Of a stretch of DNA of 64,000 nt, positions 41,936 through 52,600 are shown one piece after another (the stretch's first letter is position 1; every line of letters begins with the position of its first letter). The translations under genes were made by a program, and so were the position numbers. Where the stretch lies: positions 1-64,000 of the forward strand of contig NZ_JAGGDJ010000028.1 in NCBI RefSeq assembly GCF_017652985.1. Direction: 5' to 3'. Origin of the DNA: Paenibacillus artemisiicola (GTDB lineage: Bacteria > Bacillota > Bacilli > Paenibacillales > Paenibacillaceae). The notes beneath the pieces are model-generated. The model was not told the origin of the DNA, made no database searches, and worked only from the letters and a program-made list of their open reading frames with translations.

Positions 41936-42697
41936 ATGAAACGAAACCAAATCGCCGCCCAACTCTATACGGTGCGCGGCTTTACGAAAACGGCGGAAGA
42001 GCTGGATGCGGCGCTGGGCAAAATCAAGGCGATCGGCTACGAAGCCGTGCAGGTGTCGGGAATCGGCCCCATCGCGCCGGAGACCATACTAGAGCTGTGC
42101 CGGCGGCACGGATTGACGATTTGCGCGACGCATGTTCCGTTCGACCGGCTGCTTCGCGATTTGGAGCAGGTGATCGAGGTTCATCGGGCCTGGGACTGCC
42201 GCTATGCGGGCCTTGGATCGATGCCGGAAGCGTACCGGACCGGCTTGGAGGGCTACCGGGAGATGGCCCGCCTGCTGTCCGGGATCGGGGCGAAGCTTGC
42301 CGAAGCGGGCATCGGGCTGATCTACCACAACCATAAATTCGAATTCGAGAAAATGGCGGGCAAACCCGGTCTCGAGTGGCTGCTGGAGCTGACGGACGCG
42401 CGGGTCGGCTTCGAAGTGGACACGTACTGGGTGCAAGCCGGGGGCGCCGACCCCGTGAAATGGATCCGCAAGGCCGCCGGCCGGATGAAGGTCGTGCACC
42501 TGAAGGACATGGCCATCGTCGGCGACGCGCAGCGGTTCGCGGAGATCGGCGAAGGAAATCTGGACTGGCCGGCGATTATCGAAGCCTGCCGCGATGCCGG
42601 GGTCGAGTGGTACGTGGCGGAGCAGGACGTCTGCCCGGGGGATCCGTTCGAAAGCTTGGCGATCAGCTATCGCGCGCTCCGCGAATGGGCGGAATGA
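41936..42697 (+). CDS. Sugar phosphate isomerase/epimerase (TIM-barrel, AP-endonuclease-2 family)
   Basis: A 253-residue xylose-isomerase-like TIM barrel. Metal-site segments seen: YHNHKFEFE (about 129-137), FEVDTYW (about 160-166), VVHLKDM (about 187-193) and a closing Glu in EQDVCPGDP (about 227). These enzymes epimerise or isomerise sugars, inosose or hydroxypyruvate. GAGGAG precedes the ATG. It is the last gene of the GntR operon, before a strong terminator. Confidence 0.88.
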   Translation: MKRNQIAAQLYTVRGFTKTAEELDAALGKIKAIGYEAVQVSGIGPIAPETILELCRRHGLTICATHVPFDRLLRDLEQVIEVHRAWDCRYAGLGSMPEAYRTGLEGYREMARLLSGIGAKLAEAGIGLIYHNHKFEFEKMAGKPGLEWLLELTDARVGFEVDTYWVQAGGADPVKWIRKAAGRMKVVHLKDMAIVGDAQRFAEIGEGNLDWPAIIEACRDAGVEWYVAEQDVCPGDPFESLAISYRALREWAE

Positions 42698-42764
42698 CGC
42701 GCGCGGGGGAATGCTTGCCCCGCGGCCGAGGGACGGGAATTGTCCGGAGAACGGACATGCCCGA

Positions 42765-42806
42765 AAAACGGGACGAAGCCGGCATTTGCCGGCTTCGTCC
42801 CGTTTT
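42765..42806. terminator. Strong terminator ending the GntR-controlled operon
   Basis: A perfect 20-bp inverted repeat: 42765-42784 pairs with 42787-42806 around a TT centre, with A-rich and T-rich ends. Confidence 0.9.
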
Positions 42807-42879
42807 GATTCCCAGCGGTTCCGACCGTTAAGCTTGAAGATTCGTCCCGCTCGGGCGGCCGCGATTTCCGCGCGCCCTT

Positions 42880-43263
42880 TTACGGCGTGCCGGCCGCCGG
42901 CATGACCGTCACCTGGTCGATGCTGAGGCTCGCCGCCAGGCCGACGCTCGTCAGTTCGAACCCGACGCCGCCGCGTCGGACAGCGGCTGGATCGCCACGG
43001 TCACCCGCACAGGACGCCGTGAACGAGCCGTCCGCCGTCGTCGCCGTGATGACCGCGGTGCCCGAGGAGACCGCCGTCACCTTGCCTTTCGCGTCGACGC
43101 TCGCGACCGCCGGCGCGCTCGAGCTCCACGAGACGGCCTTATTCGTCGCGTTCACCGGCTGGAAGTTCGCGATCAGGCTCGCGGATTCGCCGGCCGCGAG
43201 CGCCCCGCTGTCCAGGGTCACGCCCGTCACCGGCACCGGCCCGGCATCGTTGCTGCTCGTCAC
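42880..43263 (-). pseudogene. Remnant of a secreted protein with bacterial Ig-like (Big_2) domain
   Basis: The minus strand encodes a clear Big_2 domain (SWSSSAPAVASVDAKGKV, GTAVITATTADGSFTASC). After that Cys the reading shifts: the expected continuation VRVTVAIQPL is in another frame, while GFELTSVGLAASLSIDQVTV returns in the first. There is no signal peptide, an in-frame TAA lies just upstream, and no ribosome binding site fits the GTG. This is a truncated, frame-shifted fragment of a larger cell-surface protein. Confidence 0.65.
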
Positions 43264-43294
43264 CTTGTCGGCGAGTTAAACGCGCGATGTCCTC

Positions 43295-43490
43295 CCGTTC
43301 GCGGACACAGGTGCGCTTATTTACCCAAAAACCGCTGTTTTCGCGATTTCGCGGACACACGATCCGTTATTGGCCCCGCAGCCCCGCTTTGGCGTCTGTT
43401 TTCGGCAAATAGCGTCTCTGGTGGCCGCTTAACTCGCGAAACCTACTGAATCGCAATAATAACGGATCGTGTGGCCGCGGACGATAGCGA
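43295..43490. repeat. Cluster of dispersed palindromic repeats (copy set 2)
   Basis: Two forward copies (GCGGACACAGGTGCGCTTAT from about 43301; GCGGACACACGATCCGTTAT from about 43351) and two inverted copies (about 43405-43430 and about 43452-43480) of the same word as at 16421-16613. They fill the gap between the Ig-like remnant and the HAD gene. Confidence 0.65.
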
Positions 43491-43567
43491 AAACCGCTCT
43501 GATGCAGCCCCTGCTTCATGCCGCCGCCTTAGCACCGTCCGTCTTCCGCCGCATGCTACGGCACGCG

Positions 43568-44200
43568 CTACTCCCATCCCTTCACGATGCTCAGCAGCTC
43601 CTCCGGCGAATGGCACAAATAATCCGGGCCCGCTTCGGCCAGCAGCTTCGCGGAGTCCCAGCCCCACGTCACGGCCGCGACCGGCACGTCGATCTTGCGG
43701 CAAGCCTCCACGTCCCGGAATTCGTCGCCGACATAGAGCAGCCGCGATAGCTCGAGCCCCATGGCGCGCGCCAGGCTGCGAATCGCCTTGTCCTTGCCGA
43801 ACAGATTGGAGGCGGAATGGACGGCCTCGAAGACATCCAGCCCGTTCGTCTCCAAGTAGTGACGAATGTTCTCGCTCGTATTGGAGGACAAAATCCCCAG
43901 CCGGCACCCCTGCTCCCGCAGCGCCCCCAGCGTCTCGCGCATCCCCTCCGCCAGACGCAGATGCGCGGACTCCTTGCGATAGGCGCGTTTGCCTTCCAGC
44001 GCCAAAGCGGGCAGTTTATACAACGGCACGTTCAGCGCCCGCAGACGGTCGGGGATGGACAGGTCGGACAGGCGCCCGATTTCTTCCTCCGCGATCCGCC
44101 TGCCGCCGTATTTACCCGCCAGATCGTTGAACAGCCGGATGGCCAGCAGCTTGGACTGCACGAGCGTGCCGTCGAAATCGAACAATACAAACGGCTTCAA
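43568..44200 (-). CDS. HAD-family hydrolase (phosphoglycolate phosphatase-like)
   Basis: A 210-residue HAD IA phosphatase with motif I LFDFDGTLVQS (about 6-16), motif II LSSNTS (about 107-112), a conserved Lys in FGKDKA (about 136-141) and motif IV YVGDEFRDVEA (about 157-167). It probably dephosphorylates a small phosphate ester such as phosphoglycolate or a pyrophosphate. It is separated from the polysaccharide locus by a minisatellite and a terminator, so likely transcribed alone. Confidence 0.87.
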   Translation of the reverse strand: MKPFVLFDFDGTLVQSKLLAIRLFNDLAGKYGGRRIAEEEIGRLSDLSIPDRLRALNVPLYKLPALALEGKRAYRKESAHLRLAEGMRETLGALREQGCRLGILSSNTSENIRHYLETNGLDVFEAVHSASNLFGKDKAIRSLARAMGLELSRLLYVGDEFRDVEACRKIDVPVAAVTWGWDSAKLLAEAGPDYLCHSPEELLSIVKGWE

Positions 44201-44284
44201 TGCGACTCCCCCGTCCTCGTTCTAAGAATAGTTTAAGTATGGCCCGTCCGCGCGGATCCCGCAAGCCGCGGCGGTGCCAGACAC

Positions 44285-44403
44285 GCCTGCCGATCGCACG
44301 CTTGCCGGTCACGCCTGCCGATCGCGCCTCCCGGTCGCGCCTGCCAATCGCGCCTCCCGGCCACGCCTGCCGGTCACGCTCACCGATTGCGCCTCCCGGC
44401 CAC
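44285..44403. repeat. 13-bp minisatellite
   Basis: Nine tandem units of about 13 bp like GCCTGCCGATCGC / GCCTCCCGGTCGC / GCCTGCCGGTCAC. Period is regular; bases 4-5 and 9-12 vary. Confidence 0.8.
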
Positions 44404-44421
44404 GCCGCCCCGGGCGCAAAA

Positions 44422-44457
44422 AAGCCCGAACCCGCCGTGTCCGGCAGCCTCGGGCTT
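44422..44457 (-). terminator. Terminator of the polysaccharide locus
   Basis: AAGCCCGA (44422-44429) pairs with TCGGGCTT (44450-44457); on the minus strand a run of six T follows. Confidence 0.75.
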
Positions 44458-44471
44458 CTCCATCCTTCGCG

Positions 44472-45317
44472 TCAAGCCAGCCCGTCGGCCCACCGGTACC
44501 GAGGCCGCCAGCCGAGCGTCTCCTTCGCCAGCGCGTTGCTGAACAGCGGCGCCCGGCCTTCGAACGGCTGCCGCAGGTCCGCCGCCTCGGGATAGCACGC
44601 GCGCAGCAGCTCCGCCGTCTCGATCTCGCTCAGCGTATCGTCGCCGGTAATGTTCAGCGCCACCGCGCCGTCCACGTCCGCGCGCAGCGAGGCGACGCAG
44701 GCGTCGGCGGCGTCGCGGATGTCGACGTAGCTCCACAAGATCTTGGCGAACTCCTCCGCCTTGCCGGCGCCCCGCTTCAGCCGCGCGTATTCCTCGGGGG
44801 CCGCGATGAGCGAAAAGCGCAGGCTGACGACCGACATGCCGTTCCGGCGATGATACATCTCGGCGATCAGCTCGCCCACCGTCTTCGACAAGCCGTAGCC
44901 CTCCTGCGTCAGCTGCGGATGCGCTTCGTCGACGGGAAAATACCGCGGCGCGAACGGCTTGACCGCCCACGCGAAGCCGTAGCACGACGTGCTCGAGCTC
45001 ATGACGACCCGGCGGATGCCGAGCAGCGACGCCGCCTCCAGCACGTTATAGCTGCCCATGACGTTGTTGGCGAAAATATCCGGTACCGGAAATCCGGTCG
45101 GCGACGGTACCGCCGCCAAATGAATCACGGCGTCCGCGCCCTGCATCGCGCTCGCCACCTGGCCGAGGTCGCTCGTATCCACGACGATTTGCCGGCAGGG
45201 CAGGCCGGCGGCGTGCGTCCGGTCGAGCGAGACGACCTTGTACTGCTGGCGGACCAGCTCCCGGACGACGTACTGCCCCAGCTTGCCGCCGCCTCCCGTT
45301 ACCGCGATCGTTTGCAT
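44472..45317 (-). CDS. NAD-dependent epimerase/dehydratase family (extended SDR)
   Basis: A 281-residue extended SDR: TGGGGKLGQYV nucleotide motif (about 7-17), HLAAVPS (about 69-75), and catalytic Ser with YGLSK (about 147-151). Family members include UDP-sugar epimerases and uronate dehydrogenases. Placed after an enolase-superfamily dehydratase and a pectate-lyase-fold protein, a role in uronic acid or sugar oxidation is plausible (inference). The GGAGGAGAATCG site precedes the ATG. Confidence 0.88.
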   Translation of the reverse strand: MQTIAVTGGGGKLGQYVVRELVRQQYKVVSLDRTHAAGLPCRQIVVDTSDLGQVASAMQGADAVIHLAAVPSPTGFPVPDIFANNVMGSYNVLEAASLLGIRRVVMSSSTSCYGFAWAVKPFAPRYFPVDEAHPQLTQEGYGLSKTVGELIAEMYHRRNGMSVVSLRFSLIAAPEEYARLKRGAGKAEEFAKILWSYVDIRDAADACVASLRADVDGAVALNITGDDTLSEIETAELLRACYPEAADLRQPFEGRAPLFSNALAKETLGWRPRYRWADGLA

Positions 45318-45350
45318 GTCGATTCTCCTCCTTCGGTTATCCGCGCGCCG

Positions 45351-46574
45351 TTACGGCCGCACCAGCGTACCGTCCGCCTTGCGGTCGAGCTTGTACGGCT
45401 GATGGTAGCTCGCCTTGTTCCAATCTTCGCCCGGGAGCAGCAGCGCCTTCTCTTCGTCGAACTCGATCCCGAGGCCCGGCTTGCCTGAGACGTACAGATA
45501 GCCGCCTCTGCGCTCGACGAGACCCGGGAACAGCTCCTGCTCCTCCGGCCGGAAATGATTGATCTCCTGAATGCCGAAATTCCATACCGCCATATCCAGA
45601 TGAACGGCCGCCGCCTGGTTGATCGGGTCGTTCTCCCCGCCTTCCTGCCATGCGGTCCGGACGCCGAACGCCTCCGCGAGGCCGGCGATTTTGCGCGCCG
45701 CGCTGATGCCGCCGACCTTGGAGACCCGCACCCGGATAAAATCGATCAGCCGCTCCGTGATGAGCGGCGTCCACTCCTGCGGGTTGGTGAACAGCTCGCC
45801 GACCGCCTGCGGGGTCGCGGTTTGCTGGCGCAGCTGGCGGTACCAGCCGACGTGCTCGGGCGGCAGCGCGTCCTCGAGGAAGAACAGATCGTACGGCTCG
45901 AGCCGCTTGGCCAGCCGCACCGCGCCGATCGGCGAGACATGCTCGTGCACGTCGTGCGTGAACTGCACCCCGCCGCCGAATTCCGTCCGCAGCTGTTCGA
46001 ACATCGCCGGAATCGCCTGCAAATACGCATGCTCGTCGAAGACGGCTTCCTTCGCCCACGCGCCGTCGGGCACGTTCGCTTCGCCCGCGGGAATGAAGCC
46101 GCCCCCGCCGTAGCCGCCGAGCTGCGCGCGGATGACCGTATAGCCTTCTTCCTTAAAGCGGTGCACGTCCTCTTTCAGCTCGGCGATGTCGCGTCCGCCG
46201 GCATGGCCGTAGCACGGCACGGCCGCCCGGCACGCGCCGCCGAGGAGCTGGTAGACCGGCAGGCCCGCCTCCTTGCCCTTGATGTCCCACAGGGCGACGT
46301 CGATGCCGCCGATCGCCGTCTGCAGCACCGAGCCGTTCCGCCAGTACGAGCTGAGCTGCATCGTCTGCCAGATGTCCTCGACGTTCCCGGCGTCCCGGCC
46401 GATCAGCTGCGGCGCGAGCAGCTGCTCGATCACCTGCACGACCGCCTCGGGATTGTACAGATCGTTGGCGGAGCCGATGCCGCAGAGGCCATCCTGGTCC
46501 GTCAGTACTTTCACGACCGTCCACGTGCCGTTCCTTCTCGTCCGGATGCACTTGATGCCCGTGATTTTCGCCAT
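45351..46574 (-). CDS. Enolase-superfamily sugar-acid dehydratase (RspA/ManD-like)
   Basis: A 407-residue mandelate racemase/muconate lactonising enzyme. Metal-binding and catalytic segments: TRRNGTWTVVKVLT at the N-terminus, FTHDVHEHVSP (about 207-217), FLEDALPPEH (about 230-239), GELFTNPQEW (about 258-267) and a KVGGIS strand. It resembles mannonate/gluconate dehydratases of the RspA group, which dehydrate sugar acids. The usual HGPTD-type block reads WQEGGENDP, so specificity may differ. The ATG at 46574 is chosen by family fit; an ATG at 46598 is the alternative, but its purine-rich site is part of a hairpin. Confidence 0.88.
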   Translation of the reverse strand: MAKITGIKCIRTRRNGTWTVVKVLTDQDGLCGIGSANDLYNPEAVVQVIEQLLAPQLIGRDAGNVEDIWQTMQLSSYWRNGSVLQTAIGGIDVALWDIKGKEAGLPVYQLLGGACRAAVPCYGHAGGRDIAELKEDVHRFKEEGYTVIRAQLGGYGGGGFIPAGEANVPDGAWAKEAVFDEHAYLQAIPAMFEQLRTEFGGGVQFTHDVHEHVSPIGAVRLAKRLEPYDLFFLEDALPPEHVGWYRQLRQQTATPQAVGELFTNPQEWTPLITERLIDFIRVRVSKVGGISAARKIAGLAEAFGVRTAWQEGGENDPINQAAAVHLDMAVWNFGIQEINHFRPEEQELFPGLVERRGGYLYVSGKPGLGIEFDEEKALLLPGEDWNKASYHQPYKLDRKADGTLVRP

Positions 46575-46604
46575 GCTTGAAGCACGCTCCTTCTTCATGG
46601 GATG

Positions 46605-46631
46605 GCCTCCCGTCCGAGGCGGACGGGAGGC
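46605..46631. terminator. Intercistronic hairpin after the S-layer enzyme gene
   Basis: A perfect 12-bp stem (46605-46616 with 46620-46631) and 3-nt loop between the giant gene and the dehydratase gene. No T-run: an attenuator or mRNA-processing site is more likely than a full terminator. Confidence 0.55.
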
Positions 46632-46674
46632 GCGGGTGGTGCGATATGCCATAACCTCCGATGCCGAATCCAGG

Positions 46675-49600
46675 TTAGCTCATGTAAAGCCGGTAAAGCA
46701 GGACGGCGCTTTCGGCGCGGGTCAAGCTTCCCTTCGGGCTCAGCTTGCCGCCGCTGCCCTGCAGCAGCCCTGCCGCAATAAGCGCTTCGACGCTCGAACG
46801 GGCATATCCTGCCACGTCCGCGGCATCTTTGAAGCCGGCGAGCGCGTCGTCCGAGCCGGCCGCAAGCGTCCGGCCCGCGGCGCGGAACGCCCGCTCGGCC
46901 AAAGCCGCCGCGTCCTGGCGGCCGATCGGCGCGTCCGGCCGGAAGCGTCCGTCGCCCGTGCCGGTCGCGATGCCGAGCGCGCTCGCGATCCGCGCCGCGT
47001 CCGCGTAATACGCGCCGGCCGGAACGTCCGCGAACGCCGCGCCCCGCGCGCCGCCGCCCGGCGCCTTCAGCTCCAGCGTCCGGACGAGCAGCAGCAGGAA
47101 GTCCGCCCGCGAGACCGCGCGGCCCGGCGCGAACGCGTCCGCGGACACGCCCTGCGCGATCCCTCTCGCCGCCAGCGCGTCGACCGCTTCGCGCGCCCAC
47201 GGCGCGCCGGCCAAGTCGCCGAACGCAGCCGGTTTCGCATAAGCCACCGCGTACGCGCTGAAGTGCGTCGCGCGGAACGTCATCTGCTTCGCGGCCGCGT
47301 CGTACTTGCCGCTCGGAACCGGCACGGCGCTGCCGCTGCCGTCGATGTACCAAACCACGAGCCGTCCCGGCGCTTCCTGTCCCGCCGGTTCGTACGGCAC
47401 GGAGACGGTCGCCGGCGCCGCGTCGTTGGCCCACGGCAGCGGCTCGCCCCCGGAGAGAACGTACAGCTCGACGGCCGGACGGTCGCCGACCGCGCCCTTG
47501 ACACCGTCGCTCCACGCGCTGCCGTCCGCGGCCTTCAGCACGAACGTGATCGTATCGCCCTGCGGCTTATCCGCGCCGAACATGTCCGCGGATACCGCGA
47601 TCGTGCCTTGCGGCGTCTTCATCTCGAGGATGCGGTTCGCGTCGCCGTCAAAGGCCGAGCTGGGCCACGCGACCGCGTAACCCGCCGCGCCCTGCACCGC
47701 GGACGCCTCGGCGCGCACCCGCGTCTTGCCGTCCTTGCCCGGCTTCGCGTCCGCGAGCGCCTGCTTCAGCGCCGCCGCGTCGACGGCCGCCGTCGCGATC
47801 TTGCTCGCCGCGTCCAACGACGGGGTCACCGGGAGCACGACGGCGTTGTTTCCGTTCCCGCTGCCATTGCCGTTACCGTTACCGTTGCCACTTCCATTGC
47901 CGTTACCGTTGCCATTTCCATTGCCATTGCCATTGCCGTTACCATTGCCGTTACCGTTGCCATTATCGTCGCCAATCGCGTCCAGCTGCGCGCTCAGCGC
48001 CGTCCGGTCCGCCCCTGCCGGCAGCAGGTTGACGAAGTTCCGCGCCGCGTCGATCGACGTCGCGTCCCGATCCGCCTTCGCCTGGTTCACGGCCGCCTTG
48101 GCCGCCGGCACCGCCCAATCGGCGAACGGCGCGTTCAACAGGTACAGGTCGCCGTACAGCGTGAAATCCTTGCTCGTGCCGATGCCTTGGTTGAATTCCA
48201 TGTAGCCCGCGCGGCCCGCGCCGTCGTTCTCGTTCAGCAGCAGCGAGAAGCCGAGCGGACCCGAACCCGGCTCGAACGCCGCGTCCGGCCCGTGCAGAAT
48301 CGCGAACGGAAGCGCGATCGCGTAATGCGTCACGTGCGCCTCGTCGTCGCGGGTGACCGTCGTCTCCGCCGACGCGTCGAGCGCGCCCGCCGCCAGGCCG
48401 TCCGGCGCCTTCCAGCGCCACTTCTGAACGGAGCCGTCGTCGTTCAGCGCGAAGCCGAGCTCGCTGACGTTACGGCTGGCCGCGCCGTCCTGACGCGACA
48501 GGTCGAGGCCGATCTGAATGCTGTCGCCCTGCCAAATATCGCCGCCCTTGAAGGACTGCGCCTGCGCGTCGTCGGTGACGTCCACGTTCACGTACAGCTT
48601 CTCGTCGTCCCATGCGACGTTCGCCTTGGCGCTCAGCCCGTTCGGGCCGCCCCACACGCCGCCGCCGAATTCGTCGAGCGCGGAGACGTCGACCGCCGGC
48701 GCGTCCGCCGCGCCCGCGTCCTTGCGGCTGGCGTAGGCCTGCCCGGACTTCACCGACGCCACGTACGACGCGCCGTTGTCCAGCGTCACCTTGTACTTGA
48801 GCGAATCCGCCGCCATCGCCGGCAGATCGATGATCGTCTCCTCGCCGTAGGCGATGCCGGAGAAGCGGATCGGCACCGCGGCCGCCGCGTACGGCGCCGG
48901 CTGCAGCAGCTCGAGCTTGCCGCTCAGCGGCTCCGGATCGGAGACGTTCATGAGCGAGAGCTTCGCGCCCGCCCGGTCCGCGTGCGCCGGATCCGGCGGC
49001 AGCGTCTCGAGCGAGAGCGCCACCGGCACCAGGTTCGTGCCGCTTACCTTCGTGCCCGCTTCGTTCACGAGCTGCAGCCCGCCTTTGAACAGGTTGTTCG
49101 TCAGGATGAGCTTGTCGATGCCCCCCGCGGCGTAGACATGCGTCGTCCGCGGCTGCTGGAAATACGAATCGTAGAGCGCGATGTCCCCGCCGAGGGCGTT
49201 CAGCCCTTTCTCCCCGACGTTCGTCAGGTTGGCCTGCTGGATGTTCAGCTTGCCGCCGTAGACGTCGAAGGAGCGCGTCGTGTCGCCCCACATGGAGCTG
49301 TTGTACAGCGTCGCCTTCGAGTCGAAGTCCTCGCCGAGCGTGACGTACACCTTATCCGTCGTGCTGAGCGAGACGAGCTCGGTGTTGATCAGCGACAGGC
49401 CGGCTTCGCCCGCGCCCTCGAGGTACGCGCCCTTCTTGCTGCCGTCCGTGCCGTGGCCGATGACGACCGCTTCCGGGCCGCTCTCGCCCTGCTTCACGAA
49501 ATGAATGCCGTACTGCGAGCCGTACACGAACGTGTTGAACACCGTTTCGTCCTTGACGCCGCCGAGACGGAACGCGTCCAGGTGATCCTTCTGGTACGTC

Positions 49601-52600
49601 CAGACCGCGTTGAAATCCGCGTCCGTCGACGGGTGGTTGACGTAGTTGTTGCGGCCGTAATAGTGCGGGTTGAACTGCACGTTGCGCATGAAGCCGCCGG
49701 ACGCGCCGCCCCCGAGGAAAATGCCTCCCTTCAGCGGCGAGCCCGCCACGTAATCGATATAGTGGCCGCTCGTGTCGTACGTGCCGAAATCGATGCCCTG
49801 GTACGAATTGATGAGCGTCGTGTCGATCGCGTACACGCCGTGCCCTTGGCCCTGGATCGTCCAGGCGTACGGCTTGACGCCGTTCCAATCCTGCTCGTCG
49901 TAGTAGACCGACAAGCCGCGCGTGCCCGCGTCCGCCTTCAGCGTGATGAGCGCCGGCGCATCGTCCGCCGGGTTCTCGCCGTAGGTCGTGAACAACACCG
50001 TGCCGCCGCCGATCGTATGATGCGGCACGTCCCACGAGCCGCGCAGCTCGACGCCGGACGGCACGGTCAGCGGCGCATTCACGCGGTACGTGCCAGCCGG
50101 CAGGTACACCGTGCCCCCGCCCGCCGCCGATGCCGCGTCCAGCGCCTGCTGAATCGCCGCCGACGCGTCGCTGCCCCCATTGCGGTCCGCCTTGTACGGC
50201 TCCGCGGTGACGTCGAACAATTCAACCGTTGCCGGCTTCGGCCGGACCGCCGCGTCCGTGGCGCCGACGGCCGGCAGCGTCTCGAGGGCGTACCGGTCGT
50301 CCTGCGTCACGTTCACTTCCGCGCCGTCGCTCTCGTCCTTGACGTTCAGGCTGTCTCGGTAGCCCGAATTAACGGCGTTGACCGTCTGCACCGCGCCGGT
50401 CAGCTTGACTTGGTTCTCCGCCTTGGCGAAATCGGAATGCCCCAGCGTCAGCGAGCCGCTCGACAGGTCGATCGCGTAGCCGCCGCTTGCCGCGTCCCAA
50501 TTCTCGAACGTGCTGTTCTCGAACGACAGGACGCCGTTGCCTTCGCTCTTCACCGCCGTCAGCGGCGCGCCGCCGACCGTGACCGTGTTGAACTGCGCGA
50601 TCGAATGGAAGCCCGGCGTCGCGTAGATCGCGACCGGCGCCTCGCCGGCGCTCGCCTTGAAGCTGCTGTCCGTGATCAGCAGGCCGAAATCGTTGACGCC
50701 CTCGATCTTCAGCGCCACGTTGCAATCGTCGATCCGGATGCGGTACAGCTGCGCGTTCGCCGTCTCCAGCGAATCCGTCCGCGTCGTGACGCGCATGCCG
50801 GTCTTGTAGCCCGAGATGTGAATGTCGGACATGTATTCCCAGTCGGAGCGCCCCATGACGATGCCTTCCGCGTTCGCCGTGGAATACGCGTGCAGCGCGC
50901 CCGCCGCCGGCGCGCCGGCCAGACCGGAGCCCGACCAGTACGAAGGCGACAGATGGATGCCCTCCAGCCGGCCGATGTCGGTCGTGTAATCGAGGAAGAT
51001 GCCCGTGTGCAGCGCCGTGCCGTACAGGTTCTTCACGTAATGGAGCTCGTTCCAGACCGGCCCGATCTTGATGCCGTTATAGGCGTTGACGAGCGTGATG
51101 TTCGCCATCGTCGCGCTGTCCCCGGACAGCTGCTCGAACGTCCACGGATACGCAGCCGGGCTGTCGAGCGTCTGCTCCGGATACCAGACGGACAGATTCG
51201 TCACGCCGCTGACGGGCTGAAGCTGGATGAAGCTCGGGCCGTCCGCCTGCCCCTTGCCGCCGTACGCGTCCAGCACCGTGCCGGTGACCGCGCCGCCCTT
51301 GTCGTCCGGGCTTGCCCAGTCGCCGCGCAGCGTGACGCCGGTCGGCACGGTCAGGCTGCCGTTCACCCGGTAATGGCCCGCCGGCGCGAACACGACCCCG
51401 CCGCCGTTATTGCCGGCCGCGGTCAGCGCCGACTGGATGGCCGCCGTGTCGTCGGTCGTCCCGTCGCCCTTCGCGCCGAAGTCCTTGACGCTAAAGTCCG
51501 CGATGACGACGTCGTCCGTCGGGTTCTCCGTCGCGTACACCTTCGTCTGCGCGTCGGTCGACAGCCGCTCCTGCTTGCTGATCGTGACGGACGCGACCGC
51601 GAGATCCGGGTTGTTGTCCGGGTTCCCGCCGCCGCTGATGCCGATGCGCAGGTCGGCGCCGTTCGCGCGGTTGGCGAATTTGGCGTCGCTCAGCTTGAAC
51701 GTGTGCGTCTTCCACTGTCCCGAATCCTTGTAGGCGAACAACGGGCTGTCCTTGAACGGCGCGGACTGCGCGTCGTACTGGAGCACGAAGCTGCCGTTGC
51801 CCCGGTCCAAATATTCCACCGTCACGTAGACGTCCTGGTCCTGCACGTCGTACAGGTAGCCGTCGTCCGCGTTCAGGTACAGGTACAGCGTGCGGTCGCC
51901 GGGCGCGGCCTTGTTCGTCTGCCAGTAGCCCTTGCCGTTCAGCGCGCCCGTCACGAGGCCGTCCGGGTTGTCCCCGGCACGGGCCGTGATGCCCTGCTCG
52001 ATCGGCGTCGCGCCGAACGTAATGCCGATCCGGTCGGCCGGCGCCGCCTTCAGCGTCTTGGTGACGGTCACCTTGGCGACCGACAGGTCGGCGTTGGTCG
52101 ACCAGCTCGCGGCGCCGCCCTCGATGCCGAGCCGGAAATCGCCGCCCCCGGTCCGGTTGGCGAAGTTCGCGTCGCTCAGCCGGTATACGTGCGTCTGCCA
52201 CGACCCGGTATCGCCGTACGTATACAGCGGCGCGTCCTTGAAGCTGTTGTTCGCGCCCTGGGCGTCGTACTGCAGCACCATTTTGCCGCTGCCCGCGTCA
52301 TAGTAGTCGACCGCGACGTCCACGTCGTAGTTCGCGATGTTCTCGGTGAAGCCGTCGTCCGCGTCGAAATAGAAATAAATGATGCGCGCGTTCTCGTCCT
52401 GCGACTTGTTCGTCTTCCAGTACGTCCGGCCGTCCAGCTCGCCGGTCTGCAGGCCGGTCGCGCCGTCGCCCGCGCGGGCCGTGATGCCCGCTTCGGCCGG
52501 CGTCGCGCCGAGCTCGATGCTGACGCTCTCCGGATCGCCCGCCGCGGCGCTCGCCGAAGCCGGCGCCCATGCAAAGGTCCATACCACCAACGATAGAGCC

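Noticed and set aside
46598..46611. Ribosome binding site giving the dehydratase a start at 46598
   Set aside because: The GGGAGG belongs to a perfect 12-bp hairpin and the extra eight residues do not fit the family; kept only as an alternative.
46273..52596. A 2107-codon open frame on the plus strand opposite the S-layer enzyme gene
   Set aside because: It is rich in Arg/Val with no signal, domain or repeat logic and mirrors the third-base bias of the GC-rich minus-strand gene; it is an antisense shadow.
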